Shown here: positions 46,543-55,392 of the stretch, in pieces | Numbering within the stretch: position 1 is the stretch's first letter | Layout: the number at the start of each line of letters is the position of its first letter | Assembly (NCBI RefSeq): GCF_003003125.1 | Contig: NZ_PVTZ01000003.1 | Span: forward strand, 62,001-126,000 | From: Laceyella sediminis | Lineage (GTDB): Bacteria; Bacillota; Bacilli; Thermoactinomycetales; Thermoactinomycetaceae | Direction of reading: 5' to 3' | DNA: 64,000 nt | Translations under genes and position numbers: made by a program | The notes under the pieces: model-generated | Told to the model about the DNA's origin: nothing | Databases searched by the model: none | Seen by the model: only the letters and a program-made list of their open reading frames with translations

Positions 46543-47013
46543 TTAGTCTAGTATTTTCACATATTTAATCGTTTCCTCTGTATAGTTCATTTTTTCATAC
46601 AGACTACGCGCCTTTTTGTTTTTTGCGAAAACATACAATACGATTGTTCCATATCCTTGTTCTTTTGCCCACTTCTCAGCAAAGCACATTAAAGACTTGC
46701 CAACTCCTTTCCCTTCGGCTTCTTTTGCTACTGCTATTGAATCTATAAACCCTTGTTTCGTCTTAGTGAACGAGTCCGTAAATTCTCCGAGCTGAATATA
46801 TCCTAAAAACAAACCGTTTGAGTCTTCGGCAACAAAAATGTTATATTCAGGGTTATTGACAGCTTCTAATGATGCTTGTTTTTGTGCATCTTCCATAGCC
46901 TTTCGATCTCTCCAACTTGAAAGTTCAAACTCTGTATAACGAGAAGAAAGGGAAATGATTGCTTCTTTATCTTTCTCTTCCATGGGTCGAATATTAACTT
47001 GCTCAATTCTCAC
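46543..47013 (-). CDS. GNAT family N-acetyltransferase (AT-rich, possibly acquired)
   Basis: A 156-residue acetyltransferase with the acyl-CoA motif A segment GFIDSIAVAKEAEGKGVGKSL (about residues 90-110; key Gly residues visible) and a typical C-terminal KNKKARSLYEKMNY. GTG at 47013 follows GGAGGT; the longer frame has none. The gene is clearly richer in A and T than its neighbours and lies next to tRNA-Arg, as do many horizontally acquired genes. Substrate is unknown. Confidence 0.85.
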   Translation of the reverse strand: MRIEQVNIRPMEEKDKEAIISLSSRYTEFELSSWRDRKAMEDAQKQASLEAVNNPEYNIFVAEDSNGLFLGYIQLGEFTDSFTKTKQGFIDSIAVAKEAEGKGVGKSLMCFAEKWAKEQGYGTIVLYVFAKNKKARSLYEKMNYTEETIKYVKILD

Positions 47014-47193
47014 AAGAATACCTCCAAGATTTATTTTGAAACGTACTTTAAATAAGATCATTTTAACTCATTCGTCATTTAAAAACAGAGTTTTGAACTG
47101 ACTACTTCATTAATCATATTCTCTTGTGGCAAACGAATCCGTCCATCTGCTTACGATCATTCCGTCTGGTTACTCGCCAGCTTTTCTCGACAT

Positions 47194-47246
47194 AAAAAAT
47201 ACACTTACCTTCGCAACGTGCAACACACGGCTAAGGCAAGTGTATT
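47194..47246 (-). terminator. Terminator after tRNA-Arg
   Basis: Stem AATACACTT/AAGTGTATT extended by GCC/GGT, with an inner hairpin, followed by U6 on the minus strand. It ends the tRNA transcript before the acetyltransferase gene. Confidence 0.82.
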
Positions 47247-47259
47247 CGGTAAACTGATT

Positions 47260-47336
47260 TGGCGTCCCAGGGAAGATTCGAACTCCCGACCGACGGCTTA
47301 GAAGGCCGCTGCTCTATCCAGCTGAGCTACTGGGAC
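47260..47336 (-). tRNA. tRNA-Arg (anticodon TCT)
   Basis: Cloverleaf read on the minus strand: acceptor GTCCCAG/CTGGGAC, D-arm AGCTCAGCTGGATAGAGC, anticodon loop CTTCTAA with TCT (47300-47302), T-arm GGGAGTTCGAATCTTCCC, and encoded CCA after discriminator G. Reads AGA codons. It stands alone, with a terminator 14 bases beyond the 3' end. Confidence 0.97.
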
Positions 47337-47492
47337 ATGTTGAATATCAATGATATCGCATCAGCGACAAAATTATATTAACTCATCTAAGAACACTTCG
47401 TCAAGACTTTTTTTTTGCTAATTTTTCTTTTTCCATTCCAATTTATGCGCAAAGCCAGGCCATGGTTCCTACAAAGCCCGGCTCTGCTTCAT

Positions 47493-47996
47493 TTATGCCC
47501 AAGATTCCTCATAGCCGCGTGCGGTAATCAACGTCCCGTCCGTTTTATAATAGGTCACTGCCAGCTTTTTGTCGGTTTTCTCCAACACGGCGTAGGTGGC
47601 ATGTGGAAACCCTCGAGGGTAAGAAATGCTTCCCGGATTGATCAGCAACACCTCTCCCACTTTTTCACAAAATGGAAAGTGGGAATGACCAAAACAGCCA
47701 ATCTGCGCTCCCACCTCTTCCGTCCGGTAGCGCATGGGCAATGGCGTCGTTTTCACTTGGTATTTATGGCCGTGGGTGATGAAAAAACGCACTCCTTCGC
47801 CTTCCCAGATTTGTTCTTGGGGAACCTGCTCCCAATCGCAATTCCCACGCACCACGGTGAGCGGCACTTTGGGCAACTCCGCTTCATCCGTACAGAAATC
47901 CCCGCAGTGAATCACATGATCGGCTTTGACCCGCTTGACGATTTCGTTTAACAGCTTCGCTTCGCCGTGAGAATCGCTTATGATTAGCACTCTCAT
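47493..47996 (-). CDS. YsnB/YfcE-type metallophosphoesterase
   Basis: A 167-residue calcineurin-fold phosphoesterase with all five metal motifs: ISDSHG, HCGDFC, GNCDW, THGHKY and GHSHFP. Substrate unknown for the family. ATG at 47996 is eight bases after GAGGAG, and lies just before the rdgB stop. The order rph-rdgB-ysnB is as in Bacillus subtilis. Confidence 0.9.
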   Translation of the reverse strand: MRVLIISDSHGEAKLLNEIVKRVKADHVIHCGDFCTDEAELPKVPLTVVRGNCDWEQVPQEQIWEGEGVRFFITHGHKYQVKTTPLPMRYRTEEVGAQIGCFGHSHFPFCEKVGEVLLINPGSISYPRGFPHATYAVLEKTDKKLAVTYYKTDGTLITARGYEESWA

Positions 47997-48001
47997 CAAG
48001 C

Positions 48002-48640
48002 TCACTCCTCTTTCCCACCGTCAAAATCATATTGAGCCTTCAATAGCTGGATCAGTTTTCCCGTCGCATTAGCGCGGTGGCTAATCTGGTATTTGCGTTC
48101 CTTAGGCAGCTCAGCCATCGTCTTCCCTTCTTCCGGAACATAAAACAGCGGATCATAGCCAAACCCCTCCTGCCCGCGAGGTTGACGGGTGATGACACCG
48201 TGACACTCCCCGCGCACCACTTGGCTCTCCTCACCCGGAACAGCCAACGCCATGGCGCAAACATACTTGCCCTGCCGATGCTCATCAGGCACCTCGCTCA
48301 TCTCCGCCAGCAATTTCTCGTTGTTGGCTTCATCTGTCGCACCTTCCCCGGCGTATCGGGCAGAGTAAATCCCAGGCGCACCTTGCAAAGCGGGGACAAC
48401 CAACCCAGAATCATCGGAAATGACAGGTGCCTGCAAGGCAGCGGCAATGGTTTCCGCTTTTTTAAGGGCGTTTCCCTCAAAAGTGTCCCGATCTTCCACG
48501 ATTTCCGGTAATTGCGGAAACTCATCTAATCCTTTTACCCTGAGATGGAGATGATCTTGAAAAAGGTCAGCAAATTGTTTCAACTTTCCTTTGTTTTTGG
48601 TTGCGATGATGATATAGGGAAACGGCCAACGCTTTTTCAC
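48002..48640 (-). CDS. rdgB: RdgB/HAM1-type non-canonical purine NTP pyrophosphatase
   Basis: Hydrolyses ITP, XTP and dITP to monophosphates, keeping them out of nucleic acids. The 212-residue product has IIATKNKGKLKQF near residue 13, ETFEGNAL-like DTFEGNALKKA, the metal site SDDSGLVVPAL near 80, and GFGYDPLFYVPE near 157. GTG at 48640 is chosen for its AGGGTGG ribosome binding site and because the upstream extension is not conserved in length. No gene is seen in the 210-base gap to rph. Confidence 0.93.
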   Translation of the reverse strand: MKKRWPFPYIIIATKNKGKLKQFADLFQDHLHLRVKGLDEFPQLPEIVEDRDTFEGNALKKAETIAAALQAPVISDDSGLVVPALQGAPGIYSARYAGEGATDEANNEKLLAEMSEVPDEHRQGKYVCAMALAVPGEESQVVRGECHGVITRQPRGQEGFGYDPLFYVPEEGKTMAELPKERKYQISHRANATGKLIQLLKAQYDFDGGKEE

Positions 48641-48852
48641 TCGGCGCCACCCTTTCTTCATTATTTTTATCAAGAAAAAGCCCATGCCCCATGATCATGG
48701 ACTCACCCTTGCCGAATGCATGGCCGGAAGCGGCATCTCGCCGCACCACCATGGTGGAACCAATCGCATGTGTCTACCTTTCCTTCTCTTACCTATGCCA
48801 CGCCGATTGGCCCCACCGCGGTTTGCGAACCTTTTGAGAAACAATCAAACCG

Positions 48853-49608
48853 CTAGGATTTGCTTGTTTTTTGAGCCCCTATCAACTGCGCGTCTTCTCC
48901 CAACAGCTCGCTTTGCAACGCAATCAATTCATCTGTCCCTTTTTTCGCCAATGCCAAAAGCTGGTTCAACTCTTCGGGCGAAAATGGGGCTTCCTCTCCC
49001 GTACCTTGCACTTCCACATATTTGCCTTCACCAGTCATAACAATGTTCATGTCGACAATCGCGCTGGAATCTTCTTCATAACAAAGATCAAGGCATGGCT
49101 GCCCATCGATGATTCCCACACTGGTGGCCGCCAAGAAATCCTTGATCGGTAACACAGGGAGTGTGCCGTTTTTAACAAGGGGAACCAATGCGTCAACCAT
49201 GGCTATGAACGCGCCGGTGATCGATGCTGTTCTGGTTCCGCCATCCGCTTGAATGACATCACAATCAATCCACAGCGTCCGTTCACCCAACGCGTTCAAA
49301 TCGACTACGGAGCGCAAAGCCCGGCCGATCAAGCGCTGGATTTCCATGGTGCGGCCACCCAGTTTCCCTTTACTGGCCTCACGGATCGTCCGGGTTTGGG
49401 TCGCGCGGGGCAACATAGAATATTCAGCGGTGATCCAACCCTTGCCGGAGTTGCGCAAAAACGGAGGCACGCGATCTTCAACTGTAGCAGTGCACAGTAC
49501 GCGCGTATCCCCAACAGATATGTAGACAGAGCCTTCCGCGTGTTTGATGTAGTGACGCTCCATCTCTACTTTTCTTAGCTCATCAAGTGCACGTCCATCT
49601 ACTCTCAA
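48853..49608 (-). CDS. rph: Ribonuclease PH
   Basis: Phosphorolytic 3'-5' exoribonuclease for tRNA 3' ends. The 251-residue product has the family start [14 protein letters not shown], the phosphate-binding [20 protein letters not shown] (near 80-95; Arg and Gly key) and [20 protein letters not shown] near 125. TTG at 49608 is chosen since GAGGGG lies seven bases before it and it gives the usual N-terminus; the longer frame starting with ATG would add 13 residues. Confidence 0.95.
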   Translation of the reverse strand: MRVDGRALDELRKVEMERHYIKHAEGSVYISVGDTRVLCTATVEDRVPPFLRNSGKGWITAEYSMLPRATQTRTIREASKGKLGGRTMEIQRLIGRALRSVVDLNALGERTLWIDCDVIQADGGTRTASITGAFIAMVDALVPLVKNGTLPVLPIKDFLAATSVGIIDGQPCLDLCYEEDSSAIVDMNIVMTGEGKYVEVQGTGEEAPFSPEELNQLLALAKKGTDELIALQSELLGEDAQLIGAQKTSKS

Positions 49609-49675
49609 TGATGTCCCCTCCTGTGTGAAGTCCCTTAAGTATAGCATACCCGATGTTCAATTTCCGAATGTGAAA

Positions 49676-49706
49676 ACAAAAAAGGAATGACGTTGTGATC
49701 ATTCCT
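49676..49706 (-). terminator. Terminator between gerM and rph
   Basis: Eight-base stem AGGAATGA/TCATTCCT followed by U6 on the minus strand. It suggests rph can be transcribed separately from gerM. Confidence 0.85.
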
Positions 49707-49736
49707 GTGTAAATCTCTCTGGTTCCTATGTTTTTT

Positions 49737-50771
49737 CTACAACGATTGCGGATTGATTTTTTCCGGCCGCATGACCGGCTTGGTCAAATCCCCTGCGCTC
49801 CCGGAGACGCTCACATTTTGTTTGCCGTTGACAGTCAACTTCACTCGCTTTAACCCTGTGTTCTCCGTCAGGGACAGGACCAGCGCACCGACGGCGTCTT
49901 TGGAGGCGCGATGATCCGCGCTGTATTGCAACAACTGCTCACCCACATCAGCGACAACCATGTTCTTGTTGACACTCACCTTGTTCACTTGCAATGTTTG
50001 ATCGATGGCGCTGGAGAGGGAGGATTGTTGCCTTGGACCTTTGATCAATTCAGAAAGGGTTGCCTGGGCCACATTTTCCGTCCGTTTAACCATCCGGGTG
50101 ACGGGGACATAATACACCTCATTGTCTGGTGTTTGCCCCAAGAAATAAAGTGTCACAGGCATGCTGTTCGAGATGTCAATCCCTTCAGCCCTTTCCAGGT
50201 TGATGCCACGGTTACGGGTGAGACGGAGAGCGGGCGTTTTTTTCTTCGGCATCTCAGCCAGCGGCTTTCCCTCTATCCAGATGTTGACTTCTTTCACTTT
50301 TGGGAAACCGGTCAATGTCCAAGTGACCGCACTCAATACCTTTTCTTCCAGGTCGGCGGGATAATTGAGAAATTCTTTCGAAAAATCGACTGTCGCCGTG
50401 CCCTCTTCAATGTTTAGGGCCTTGATCTTGGTGTTTTTCGGCAATATCGGCTCAAACCCCGCAGGCAGCATTTGTTCACCGGCTTCGCCCTTCACCATCA
50501 GACGCATCGCCGCTTTAGCCACTTCCTTGGTAGCCGGCACCTCCACTGTATAGGGTACGACATAGCCAGCATCCGTCAAGAAATAAAGCTCGGTCCCCCG
50601 CCCTTTTTTCACCTCAGCCCGCTTGACGACAACCGGCTCAGCATCCAGCTTGGCGTTGGTCGGCGGAGGATCGATCGCTTGGGAAGCGGGTTTGTCCCCC
50701 CAAGTACAGCCAGTGAGCATCAACGGCAGAATCAGCCATGCGAACGACCTTTTTATCAGTGAATTCGGCAT
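49737..50771 (-). CDS. gerM: GerM-like lipoprotein with two GerMN domains
   Basis: Sporulation/germination lipoprotein, in Bacillus bound to the mother-cell engulfing membrane complex. The 344-residue product has a lipobox signal (LILPLMLTGCTWG), then two GerMN repeats, each with a pattern like ELYFLTDAGYVVPYTVEVP near 62 and VTLYFLGQTPDNEVYYVPV near 207. The surrounding order murI-gerM-rph is as in Bacillus subtilis. Confidence 0.92.
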   Translation of the reverse strand: MPNSLIKRSFAWLILPLMLTGCTWGDKPASQAIDPPPTNAKLDAEPVVVKRAEVKKGRGTELYFLTDAGYVVPYTVEVPATKEVAKAAMRLMVKGEAGEQMLPAGFEPILPKNTKIKALNIEEGTATVDFSKEFLNYPADLEEKVLSAVTWTLTGFPKVKEVNIWIEGKPLAEMPKKKTPALRLTRNRGINLERAEGIDISNSMPVTLYFLGQTPDNEVYYVPVTRMVKRTENVAQATLSELIKGPRQQSSLSSAIDQTLQVNKVSVNKNMVVADVGEQLLQYSADHRASKDAVGALVLSLTENTGLKRVKLTVNGKQNVSVSGSAGDLTKPVMRPEKINPQSL

Positions 50772-50883
50772 TGCATATCCCTCCAGGACAAGTCATGGTA
50801 GTAACATGTATACGGTCTTGGAGGGATTTTAGCACTCTCTTTTCGTAAATATTTGCGCGAATGGCAGGCGTCAGGCTGAAAAA

Positions 50884-51738
50884 TCACCAGGTTTGCGTTT
50901 TCAGGCCAGCCGCATCTGACTCACTCAACGTGATCTGCTCCACCTCAATCGGGTAGCCAAACCAATCTTCGGCGATCTGGGCAAACGGTTCAGCTTCTCC
51001 GGTAGTGAAGAAACGATGGCGCGGCGCTTTCATCATGGTCAACAACCCCTGATGTTGCAAAATGGTGCTGAGTTCAACCGCAGTTTCTTCTGCCGAGCTG
51101 ATGATATTAACATCCGGCCCCATCGCCTTCTGCACCGCGTCAGCCAACAACGGATAATGGGTGCACCCCAAAATTAACGTGTCCAGCTCTGTTTTTTTCA
51201 GCGGTTGCAAGGTGTCATGCACAATCCGATCAGCCAACTCCGTACGCCGATATCCACTCTCCACCAACGGGACAAAAGCTGGACAGGCCAAGCTGTGCAC
51301 TGTCAAGTGGGGATGGATGCGGCGGAGGGCTTGCTCATACGCCCCGCTTTCAATCGTTCCTTGCGTTCCGATCACTCCCACCACATGGTTTTGGGTCACT
51401 TTGATCGCAGCACGCGCTCCTGGGTCAATCACTCCCAGCACGGGGACAGACACTCGTTCTCTCACTGCTTGCAGGGCTGCGGCCGTTGCCGTGTTACAAG
51501 CGATGAGGATCGCTTTTAGCGGCTGGCTCATCAAAAACTCGACGATTTCCAGGGTATAACGTCGTACTTCTTCTGTACTGCGCGGTCCATATGGGCAGCG
51601 CGCGGTATCCCCTACATAATAGATTGTCTCGCGAGGCAGTTGTCTCATCACCTCTCTGGCGACCGTCAAGCCCCCAACTCCCGAATCCAGAATGCCAATG
51701 GCACGCTCCGTAGCTGAAACTGTCATGTTCACATTCAT
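50884..51738 (-). CDS. murI: Glutamate racemase
   Basis: Makes D-glutamate for peptidoglycan. The protein has ILDSGVGGLTVAREV at the N-terminus and the two catalytic cysteines in ACNTATAAALQ near residue 79 and GCTHYPLLADAV near 190. The start is uncertain: ATG 51738, GTG 51732 and ATG 51726 all lie before the conserved core; a GGGG is placed best for the GTG. The terminator after marR suggests a separate promoter. Confidence 0.95.
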   Translation of the reverse strand: MNVNMTVSATERAIGILDSGVGGLTVAREVMRQLPRETIYYVGDTARCPYGPRSTEEVRRYTLEIVEFLMSQPLKAILIACNTATAAALQAVRERVSVPVLGVIDPGARAAIKVTQNHVVGVIGTQGTIESGAYEQALRRIHPHLTVHSLACPAFVPLVESGYRRTELADRIVHDTLQPLKKTELDTLILGCTHYPLLADAVQKAMGPDVNIISSAEETAVELSTILQHQGLLTMMKAPRHRFFTTGEAEPFAQIAEDWFGYPIEVEQITLSESDAAGLKTQTW

Positions 51739-51857
51739 CCCCAATCGTCGCTACACTGTTCATTGTTGCAATAAACAGTATAGCGGTTATGTCAAAAGCC
51801 TTTTTCAATGAACGCCCCACCTTCGCCACAAGTGCGTGGGAAAACGGGCATCGCATC

Positions 51858-51888
51858 AAAAAAAATCTCCCTCTTTGGCACAAGAGGG
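51858..51888 (-). terminator. Terminator after the marR gene
   Basis: Stem CCCTCTT/AAGAGGG with a six-base loop, followed by GAGATTTTTTTT on the minus strand. Confidence 0.85.
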
Positions 51889-51895
51889 AATGGAT

Positions 51896-52345
51896 TCAAG
51901 ACTTTTTCATCTCTTCATGCAATACAGACAGATACTTTTTCATATGCAATGCCTCTTCGTCGGACAGATGGGACAAAATCTCGGAAAGATATTGGCGTCG
52001 CGTTTTCATCACTTCATCGATAATTTCTCTACCTTTTTCCAACAGATGGATCCGAACGACGCGCCGATCCCGTTCATCCCTCACACGCTCGACCACCCCG
52101 TTTTTCTCCATGCGATCAATCAAATCGGTCATTGTGCTGCAAGCCAAAAACATCTTCTGGCTCAATTCGCCGATGGTCATGTCGCCGTCTTCATACAGCC
52201 ACAACAGCGCGTTAAATTGCGGCGGAGTGATCGGAAAATGATTTAAAATGTCTCTGCCCTTTCGCTTCACAATCACGCTGATCTCGCGTAAGAGCCGCTC
52301 AATCTCGTTTACCGTTTCTGGTGACAAGGGTTGATGTTTATTCAT
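51896..52345 (-). CDS. MarR family transcriptional regulator (YsmB-like)
   Basis: A 149-residue winged-helix repressor with the MarR core ITPPQFNALLWLYEDGDMTIGEL... (key Gly/Leu positions near 39-60) and MTDLIDRMEKNGVVERV followed by DRRVVRIHLLEKG. AAAGGAG precedes the ATG. Its place upstream of racE-gerM-rph matches ysmB of Bacillus subtilis. The 270-base region upstream shows TTGACA hexamers but no clear palindrome to propose as its operator. Confidence 0.9.
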   Translation of the reverse strand: MNKHQPLSPETVNEIERLLREISVIVKRKGRDILNHFPITPPQFNALLWLYEDGDMTIGELSQKMFLACSTMTDLIDRMEKNGVVERVRDERDRRVVRIHLLEKGREIIDEVMKTRRQYLSEILSHLSDEEALHMKKYLSVLHEEMKKS

Positions 52346-52613
52346 AAAGCACTCCTTTAAAGCCCCACGTCAAGGGTGTTGACATAAATGTTAGTTGTGA
52401 GTGGAGGCAGGTTTGAATCTGCCCCTCGGCCAATCGGCTCTTTCGCTTTCATCGCTGACATCCACTCATCGATTCGCGGCCGTTCAACAATGACACTAAA
52501 TAATAGGTTCCATTGACAAAAAGTATATTAAAAAAATGGGCGCGTGACAAATGCGAACAGTTTTTCGCACTGGGATGCGGGTCAATGTGCAAAAGAGAAG
52601 CGATCTTCCTAGC

Positions 52614-53009
52614 CTAATGTCGGCTTCTCACATACTTAACCCAATCCCCTTCTGGGATCACCATCCCCCTCTCTTTCAGCCCATCCGCATCAACATAGAC
52701 GTAAGTGTATGCGGTGTATTGCCTATCCGGCGACCTTACTGCCACAGTGATCCGCTCATACAGATTATCGGGATGGCCGGTTCCGTGATAATCCTCCAAC
52801 TGATCAATCCATCTCAACTCTTGATTGGAGACCTGGTACACCTCTCCCCATACGCGCTTGCTACCTGCGACTAATCCCGGATATCCGTAGCCGGTGTCAT
52901 ACAGCGCGCCGCTTATCCAAGCTTTCTCCGCGATCAAGCGCGCCTTACGCAAAAGAGAAGCATTTCGCATCCCGCGCCGCAAACTGCCGTACACAAACAG
53001 CAATGTCAC
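52614..53009 (-). CDS. Gamma-glutamylcyclotransferase-like protein (AIG2/BtrG fold)
   Basis: A 131-residue single-domain protein with the N-terminal FVYGSLRRGMRN signature (glycine-rich substrate pocket), GEVYQVSNQELRWIDQLEDY and a YVY-rich strand. The conserved acidic residue of the fold lies in DQLEDY. GTG at 53009 follows AAGGAGTG. It may cleave gamma-glutamyl amides; substrate unknown. Divergent from speE. Confidence 0.8.
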   Translation of the reverse strand: MTLLFVYGSLRRGMRNASLLRKARLIAEKAWISGALYDTGYGYPGLVAGSKRVWGEVYQVSNQELRWIDQLEDYHGTGHPDNLYERITVAVRSPDRQYTAYTYVYVDADGLKERGMVIPEGDWVKYVRSRH

Positions 53010-53123
53010 TCTCTCTTCACTCCTTTTGACAGTGCTTTCCCAATCTCCCCTGCAAAAAAGGCATCACATCTGCTAAAATGTCTTTTTGTAACCTTGCATC
53101 AGACCAAAGGAGGTTGTATCCAC

Positions 53124-53972
53124 ATGAATGATATGCCAAAATTCTTGCAGCGCATCAATCAAGATCTGTGGCTCGTGGAAGATGAGCGGGAAAACATGAA
53201 GATCAGTTACCGCATCAAAGACGTGATCTTCTCTGCCCAATCAGAATTCCAACATGTCATGATTTTGGATTCCTATGATTTTGGCCGTATGCTGGTGTTG
53301 GATGGGGTCGTACAAACCACTTCTTTGGACGGACACATCTATAACGAAATGATCACACACATCCCATTGTCGATCCATCCCAATCCCGAGCGCGTCCTCA
53401 TCATCGGCGGCGGCGACTGCGGTGCAGCCCGGGAAGCAGCCAAGTACGACGAGGTCAAACACATCGATATGGTGGAAATCGATGAAATGGTGGTCAAAGT
53501 ATGCAAAGAGCATCTTCCCGCCGTCTCTGGTAATTTGGCTGATCCGCGGGTTCATTTCATTTATGCTGACGGCATGGAGCATGTGAAAGAAATGAAAAAC
53601 CATTACGATGTGATCATCGTAGACTCTTCCGATCCTATCGGGCCAGCCAAACAATTGTTTGAATATGATTTTTATCGGAACATCCATGATGCATTGAAAG
53701 AAGACGGATTGATGGTCTGCCAAAGCCAATCTCCACTCTTCCACCGCGAAATCATGGAACAAACCGTGAAACACATCAAACAATTGTTTCCCATCCACAA
53801 AATTTACACGGCAACTGTGCCAACCTATCCCGGCGGATTTTGGAGTTTCACGCTTGGTTCAAAAAAACATCAGGCTTTGCCGGAAGAACCGTTCGACAAA
53901 AAAACCAAGTATGTAAACGACGCGATCTTGCGCACTTGTTTCGAATTGCCGGAGTTCTTACGCACAAAGTAA
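53124..53972 (+). CDS. speE: Spermidine synthase
   Basis: Transfers aminopropyl from decarboxylated SAM to putrescine. The 282-residue protein has SEFQHVMILDSYDFGRML near 45, GGGDCGAAREAAK near 92 and the catalytic VDSSDPIGPAKQLF near 169. The usual GGGDGG dcSAM loop reads GGGDCG here. ATG at 53124 is nine bases after AAAGGAGG. A TGC-extended -10 TAAAAT lies about 45 bases upstream. It is monocistronic; speA/speB/speD are not in the window. Confidence 0.9.
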   Translation: MNDMPKFLQRINQDLWLVEDERENMKISYRIKDVIFSAQSEFQHVMILDSYDFGRMLVLDGVVQTTSLDGHIYNEMITHIPLSIHPNPERVLIIGGGDCGAAREAAKYDEVKHIDMVEIDEMVVKVCKEHLPAVSGNLADPRVHFIYADGMEHVKEMKNHYDVIIVDSSDPIGPAKQLFEYDFYRNIHDALKEDGLMVCQSQSPLFHREIMEQTVKHIKQLFPIHKIYTATVPTYPGGFWSFTLGSKKHQALPEEPFDKKTKYVNDAILRTCFELPEFLRTK

Positions 53973-53977
53973 CCGTC

Positions 53978-54021
53978 GATCCCTGGAGGAACTCGTCCTA
54001 CTCACCGCGCCTCCAGGGATC
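53978..54021 (+). terminator. Long hairpin after speE
   Basis: Perfect 12-base stem GATCCCTGGAGG/CCTCCAGGGATC with a 20-base loop, five bases after the stop. No U-run follows. Probable terminator or 3' stabiliser. Confidence 0.5.
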
Positions 54022-54098
54022 AAACCTTCTTTCCGGCAAAACCCTTCCCAAGAAAAAGAAAGAATCAGGAATAAAACATATTTTCATAATAGATTCAA

Positions 54099-54127
54099 TT
54101 GACAATTAATTTATTATACAATAATAT
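54099..54127 (+). promoter_or_regulatory. Consensus promoter of the C39-like protease gene
   Basis: -35 TTGACA (54099-54104), 17-base spacer, -10 TAATAT (54122-54127); the region is AT-rich. Confidence 0.75.
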
Positions 54128-54167
54128 CGCATCACCACACATCTCGCTGAAGGAAGGGGTTTTTGCC

Positions 54168-55322
54168 ATGCGCACGTGGATCGTTTGTGTTGTTGCGACA
54201 ATGGTGCTCAGTTTACTTTTTGTCCCCCATTCAGCCAACGCCCGCGCCGCTTCGAGCAACAAAAAGTATGTGGAGACGTCCCGCTTCATCTTCGGCTCTT
54301 TCAGCGGCACCCGCAACAAAGGCGGTCAATTGCAATTGGACGGAAACCGGCTTCGGCAGGGAACCGATTCAACCGGGCGATACAATCAAGGCACTTATTA
54401 CTACGGTCAATGGCTTTCCCCAATCTCCCATCACCGTTTCAATGAAGCCATTGTCTCTTGGCAAGCCAACACCCCGGTCAACACTTGGATTGAGGCCGAA
54501 CTTCGCGCCAAGGTGAACGGTCACTGGACAAAGTGGTATTCCATGGGCGTCTGGCTTGAACACGATCAGCCTTTCAAGCGCCATTCCGTTTCGGGACAAG
54601 GGGATGAACACGGCCGCGTCGCCACCGACACACTGATTTTAAAAAGCTCGGCCACAGCTTATCAGACGCGGATCAAGCTGTTTACAACAGACCCTGCAAA
54701 GACGCCAAGCTTGCGCGCTTATGGGGTGGCCCTCTCCAATGGGCAAGACGAACCCGGCACCTTCCCCAGCCGCGGGTTGAACAAAGCCCTGGATGTGCCG
54801 ACACGCTCACAGATGGTCTTCCCAGATGGCGGCGAAGTGTGGTGCTCCCCCACTTCCACATCCATGGTCATGGCCTATTGGGCAAGGGTGACCGGCCATG
54901 CGGAATGGGACCAGCCCGTTCCCCATGTCGTCAGCAAGGTGTGGGATTATGTATATGACGGAGCGGGCAACTGGCCGTACAACACGGCATATGCCGCATC
55001 CCAAGGCTTAGATGCCAAAGTGGTCCGCTTCAGAAGCTTAAGCGAGGTGGAACCTTGGATTCGAGCGGGTGTCCCCGTGATTGCCAGCATCGCTTTTGGG
55101 CCAGGTGAGCTGCCAGGCGCCCCAATCTCCCGTTCCAATGGCCATCTCTTGGTCATCCGTGGCTTCGACCGTGATGGCAATGTGCTCGTCAACGATCCTG
55201 CCGGTCCCGCAGATGACCAGGTGCGCTTCACCTATGGACGAAAGGAATTCGAAAGCGCTTTCCTCAAGCATTCCAATGGAACCGCCTATCTCATCCATCC
55301 GCACGGATGGAAAACGCCATAA
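54168..55322 (+). CDS. Secreted C39-like cysteine peptidase
   Basis: A 384-residue exported protein. It has a Sec signal ending near NARAA, an N-terminal beta-rich domain of about 180 residues (GGQLQLDGNRL, then AELRAKVNGHWTKW), and a C-terminal papain-like C39 domain: catalytic Cys in EVWCSPTSTSMVMAYW near 225, His in NGHLLVIRGFD near 322 and Asp in NDPAGPADDQ near 340. The N-terminal domain may bind substrate or wall. ATG at 54168 follows GAAGGAAGGGG. Substrate is unknown. Confidence 0.85.
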   Translation: MRTWIVCVVATMVLSLLFVPHSANARAASSNKKYVETSRFIFGSFSGTRNKGGQLQLDGNRLRQGTDSTGRYNQGTYYYGQWLSPISHHRFNEAIVSWQANTPVNTWIEAELRAKVNGHWTKWYSMGVWLEHDQPFKRHSVSGQGDEHGRVATDTLILKSSATAYQTRIKLFTTDPAKTPSLRAYGVALSNGQDEPGTFPSRGLNKALDVPTRSQMVFPDGGEVWCSPTSTSMVMAYWARVTGHAEWDQPVPHVVSKVWDYVYDGAGNWPYNTAYAASQGLDAKVVRFRSLSEVEPWIRAGVPVIASIAFGPGELPGAPISRSNGHLLVIRGFDRDGNVLVNDPAGPADDQVRFTYGRKEFESAFLKHSNGTAYLIHPHGWKTP

Positions 55323-55326
55323 CCTT

Positions 55327-55350
55327 ATGCCGCTCGTCTCGGAGCGGCAT
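55327..55350 (+). terminator. Hairpin after the C39-like gene
   Basis: Nine-base stem ATGCCGCTC/GAGCGGCAT, six-base loop, just after the stop; no U-run. Confidence 0.5.
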
Positions 55351-55392
55351 CCTATTAACGCCGCAAAACCGCCCGCTCGTCCCGCCACTTAT

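Noticed and set aside
47194-47336. att-like direct repeat of the tRNA-Arg 3' end
   Set aside because: A repeat of the tRNA 3' segment was looked for in the neighbouring accessory stretch and not found by eye.
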